This document shows, in pieces, positions 62,403-64,000 of a stretch of DNA of 64,000 nucleotides; position 1 is the first letter of the stretch; every line of letters starts with the position of its first letter. Both the position numbers and the translations under genes were made by a program. Location: NCBI GenBank assembly GCA_017965445.1, contig JAGCPZ010000027.1, positions 62,001 to 126,000 of the forward strand. The letters are read 5' to 3'. The DNA is from Fibrobacter sp. GTDB taxonomy: Bacteria > Fibrobacterota > Fibrobacteria > Fibrobacterales > Fibrobacteraceae. A model generated the notes under the pieces. The model worked only from the letters and a program-made list of their open reading frames with translations. It ran no database searches and was not told the DNA's origin.

Positions 62403-62486
62403 ATGCAAAAGGAAGATTTCTCTATTCTTAAACAAGTGGTACTTTTTGCGCTACTTGCCATTGTTCTTGGTTTTGCTTATGGTTAG
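62403..62486 (+). CDS. 27-residue membrane microprotein
   Basis: MQKEDFSILKQ followed by one hydrophobic helix (VVLFALLAIVLGFAYG). AAAGGTGG lies seven bases upstream of the ATG and a strong terminator follows the stop. The combination of ribosome site, helix and terminator makes a real gene likely. Function unknown. Confidence 0.6.
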   Translation: MQKEDFSILKQVVLFALLAIVLGFAYG

Positions 62487-62520
62487 CCCTTAAGTTTGTT
62501 TTGGTGTATATGTAGAAAGT

Positions 62521-62552
62521 CGGTGCAGTTTAGGCTGCACCGATTTTTTTTG
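62521..62552 (+). terminator. rho-independent terminator
   Basis: CGGTGCAG, loop TTTAGG, CTGCACCG, then eight T. Confidence 0.9.
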
Positions 62553-62610
62553 TTCTTAAAAGAATTATATTATTGCTTGCCTGAAAAAGATTAAGGAAGG
62601 ATTATTTAAA

Positions 62611-63621
62611 ATGCCTGCTGAAATAAAGATTATTGAACGAGCTGAAATGTACCTGCGTAAGCTTTCTTGTGGTGTAAATCCTCTGACTGAGGAATCTTTA
62701 CCGGAAACTGATGTGTGCCGACAGGAACGAATTAGCAAATGTCTTGTTTATGTAGCTGATTACTTAAAGCAAAAAGTAATGCCGGGTATGGAACATCAGG
62801 AAAAAGCGGCTGCGCCTAAGCCGCAGAAAGTCCTTAAACCTCGTGTCGTTCGTGAAGCGGCTACGAAGGAACTCGTCCTTTCTTCTGAAATGTTGTCCAA
62901 GTTCGAGGTTTCGGAAGAACCGGTGTCCGTTTCGGGTTTTGTTCGTCGTTTGAATTCTCTTATTCCGCAGGATAGCGGCATGATGCCGCTTGTTTACGCT
63001 GATGTTGCCGAAGTTCTTTCGAAGGAAGGTGTTCTTTTGAAAGAGGAAGGTGAAAAAGGCAAGGACTTGAATTTGCCGACTCCGCATGGCGAGGAACTGG
63101 GCTTTACTCGTGTTGAGGCGGATATTCGCGGGCACCATTCGATTTATACAAAATGCTCCGCAGCTGCGCAAAAGTTTATTCTCGATAATATTGACAAGTG
63201 TGTTGCTCAGGCAAACGAGCGTTTGGCAAGGCGCAAGGTTCGTGCGGAATCTGGCGAAATGGGACGTTCCGGGAAGGAAAAGTTCCATGTGACCGAAGAA
63301 CAAATTAAGAATTACCCGACGGATGAAGCTCCGGTGCCGGTGAGCGAAATTGCAAGACGCCTGAACGATTTGCTTCCGCAGGATTCCAACGTCGAAAAGA
63401 TTTACTTCAAAACGATTCGCGATTGGTTTGTGTCGCAGAATTACCTTGAAGAAAAGAAGAATGCGCTTGGAAAGATTTTCTTTGTGCCGACGGAAACGGG
63501 TTCGCAGAACGGCATTGTGACGGAATCACGCGTGGGCAAGAACGGCGAAAACTATGACGCGGTCTTGTACAATGGCGTGGCGCAAAAGCTTGTGCTCGAC
63601 CACGTAAACGAACTCGCTTAA
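62611..63621 (+). CDS. hypothetical protein with a duplicated domain
   Basis: 336 residues. Two related segments are visible: PVSVSGFVRRLNSLIPQDSG (about 107-215) and PVPVSEIARRLNDLLPQDSN (about 243-335). Both end in a helix with AQKFILDNIDKC or AQKLVLDHVNEL. The N-terminal 75 residues are helical. A basic linker lies between them. The repeated unit has winged-helix character; a nucleic-acid-binding role is a guess. AAGGAAGG precedes the ATG. Confidence 0.6.
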   Translation: MPAEIKIIERAEMYLRKLSCGVNPLTEESLPETDVCRQERISKCLVYVADYLKQKVMPGMEHQEKAAAPKPQKVLKPRVVREAATKELVLSSEMLSKFEVSEEPVSVSGFVRRLNSLIPQDSGMMPLVYADVAEVLSKEGVLLKEEGEKGKDLNLPTPHGEELGFTRVEADIRGHHSIYTKCSAAAQKFILDNIDKCVAQANERLARRKVRAESGEMGRSGKEKFHVTEEQIKNYPTDEAPVPVSEIARRLNDLLPQDSNVEKIYFKTIRDWFVSQNYLEEKKNALGKIFFVPTETGSQNGIVTESRVGKNGENYDAVLYNGVAQKLVLDHVNELA

Positions 63622-63795
63622 TGATGTGTCATTCCCGCGAAGGCGGGAATCCCCGTTAAGTAAAAAAGCCGACCCCGGAACAAGTCCGGGGTGACAGTGT
63701 TTTGCGTAAGGACTGCGTTTTATTTCGTAAGAACGGCTTTTTTGTCATGCCCGACACCGATCGGGCATCTCCATACACGGTTATATTAGCAGATA
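63622..63795. repeat. intergenic dispersed repeats
   Basis: GTCATTCCCGCGAAGGCGGGAA (hairpin-forming, 63628-63649), a GACCCCGG/CCGGGGTGACAG unit related to 56902-57015 (63670-63697), and a GCCCGACACCGATCGGGC hairpin (63749-63766). No gene seen. Confidence 0.65.
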
Positions 63796-64000
63796 CTATC
63801 TTAGCCTTCTCAGACCCTTCGGCATCGGGACTTCCTTGCCGTCTTCGCCGAGCAGGTAGATGTTGTCGAGGCTGATGTAGCCTTTACCGCTGTGACGGGC
63901 GCGGAACGCGAAGTTCTTGATTTTGGTCGGGTCAAGCTGCGGAATCGTTTTGCCCCAGCCTTCTTGCTTCATGTTTTCCCAGATAAGCGTGTCGCGGACC
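63796..64000 (-). CDS. C-terminal part of a secreted/carbohydrate-binding-like protein (partial)
   Basis: The minus frame open at the window edge reads DTLIWENMKQEGWGK, FAFRARHSGKGYISLDNIYLLG and ends GLRRLR at a TAG. The ISLDNIYLLG strand parallels WIDDVILYG in the lipoprotein at 59814, suggesting a jelly-roll (CBM-like) C-terminal module. The rest lies outside the window. Confidence 0.55.
   Translation of the reverse strand, partial: VRDTLIWENMKQEGWGKTIPQLDPTKIKNFAFRARHSGKGYISLDNIYLLGEDGKEVPMPKGLRRLR

Overview
The window looks like chromosome of a Fibrobacter-type bacterium (phylum Fibrobacterota). Support comes from a type IV pilin with the prepilin signature (47136-47630), a gene of the TIGR02147 family that is expanded in Fibrobacter succinogenes (61343-62194), a secreted GH3 beta-glucosidase, carbohydrate-related lipoproteins, a FlgD-like C-terminal secreted protein, and abundant TATATT -10 boxes. 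No species can be fixed without a database search.

Layout. (1) 1-7.6 kb: tail of a pilin gene, an Rpn-family nuclease/transposase, polytopic membrane proteins, two related sulfatase-fold proteins (one frameshifted, one with lost metal ligands) and a pilin fragment without its N-terminus. (2) 7.7-29.3 kb: a surface-polysaccharide locus of two converging operons. The + operon (wecE to a HAD phosphatase, 11 genes) makes and acylates a 4-amino-4,6-dideoxysugar (aminotransferase, GNAT, two ACPs, a KAS III-like enzyme, an FkbH-like enzyme) and carries a nucleotidyltransferase-kinase/SIS isomerase/HAD module. The - operon (rfbF to a GT2, 11 genes) encodes rfbF-rfbH-rfbG plus a short-chain reductase and a TPP enzyme, the gene set expected for a yersiniose-like branched CDP-sugar, followed by a Wzx-type flippase and five glycosyltransferases. 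(3) 29.3-45 kb: an accessory island of toxin-antitoxin and defence genes (HicAB, AbiL-like RloA/RloB, DUF4143 ATPases, an orphan AbiEi, RhuM, a BrnT-like pair, a DUF4062 protein, HigB/HigA-ImmA). It is punctuated by three copies of a small SMR-like transporter gene, several RhuM fragments and a duplicated ~290-bp promoter/hairpin leader. (4) 45-64 kb: conserved chromosome with the GH3 enzyme, pilin, a tRNA overlapping a glycogen-synthase-like gene, outer-membrane and envelope proteins, lolA-like, recF, mscL, an EamA transporter, coaE, a TIGR02147/lipoprotein pair, a micro-membrane protein and a tandem-domain protein. Short dispersed repeats fill the gaps.

The two polysaccharide operons probably supply different residues of one surface glycan; no convincing Wzy polymerase or initiating transferase is visible, so these may lie elsewhere. 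The island is the most unusual part. Plus-strand cargo genes are repeatedly followed by a minus-strand SMR copy that is truncated at the junction, and two cargo genes take their stop codon from the SMR repeat. The same leader (promoter, hairpin, strong ribosome site) recurs in front of different reading frames. This looks like a cassette-style array that I do not recognise as a described system. All function calls rest on reading the translated sequences; no searches were run.
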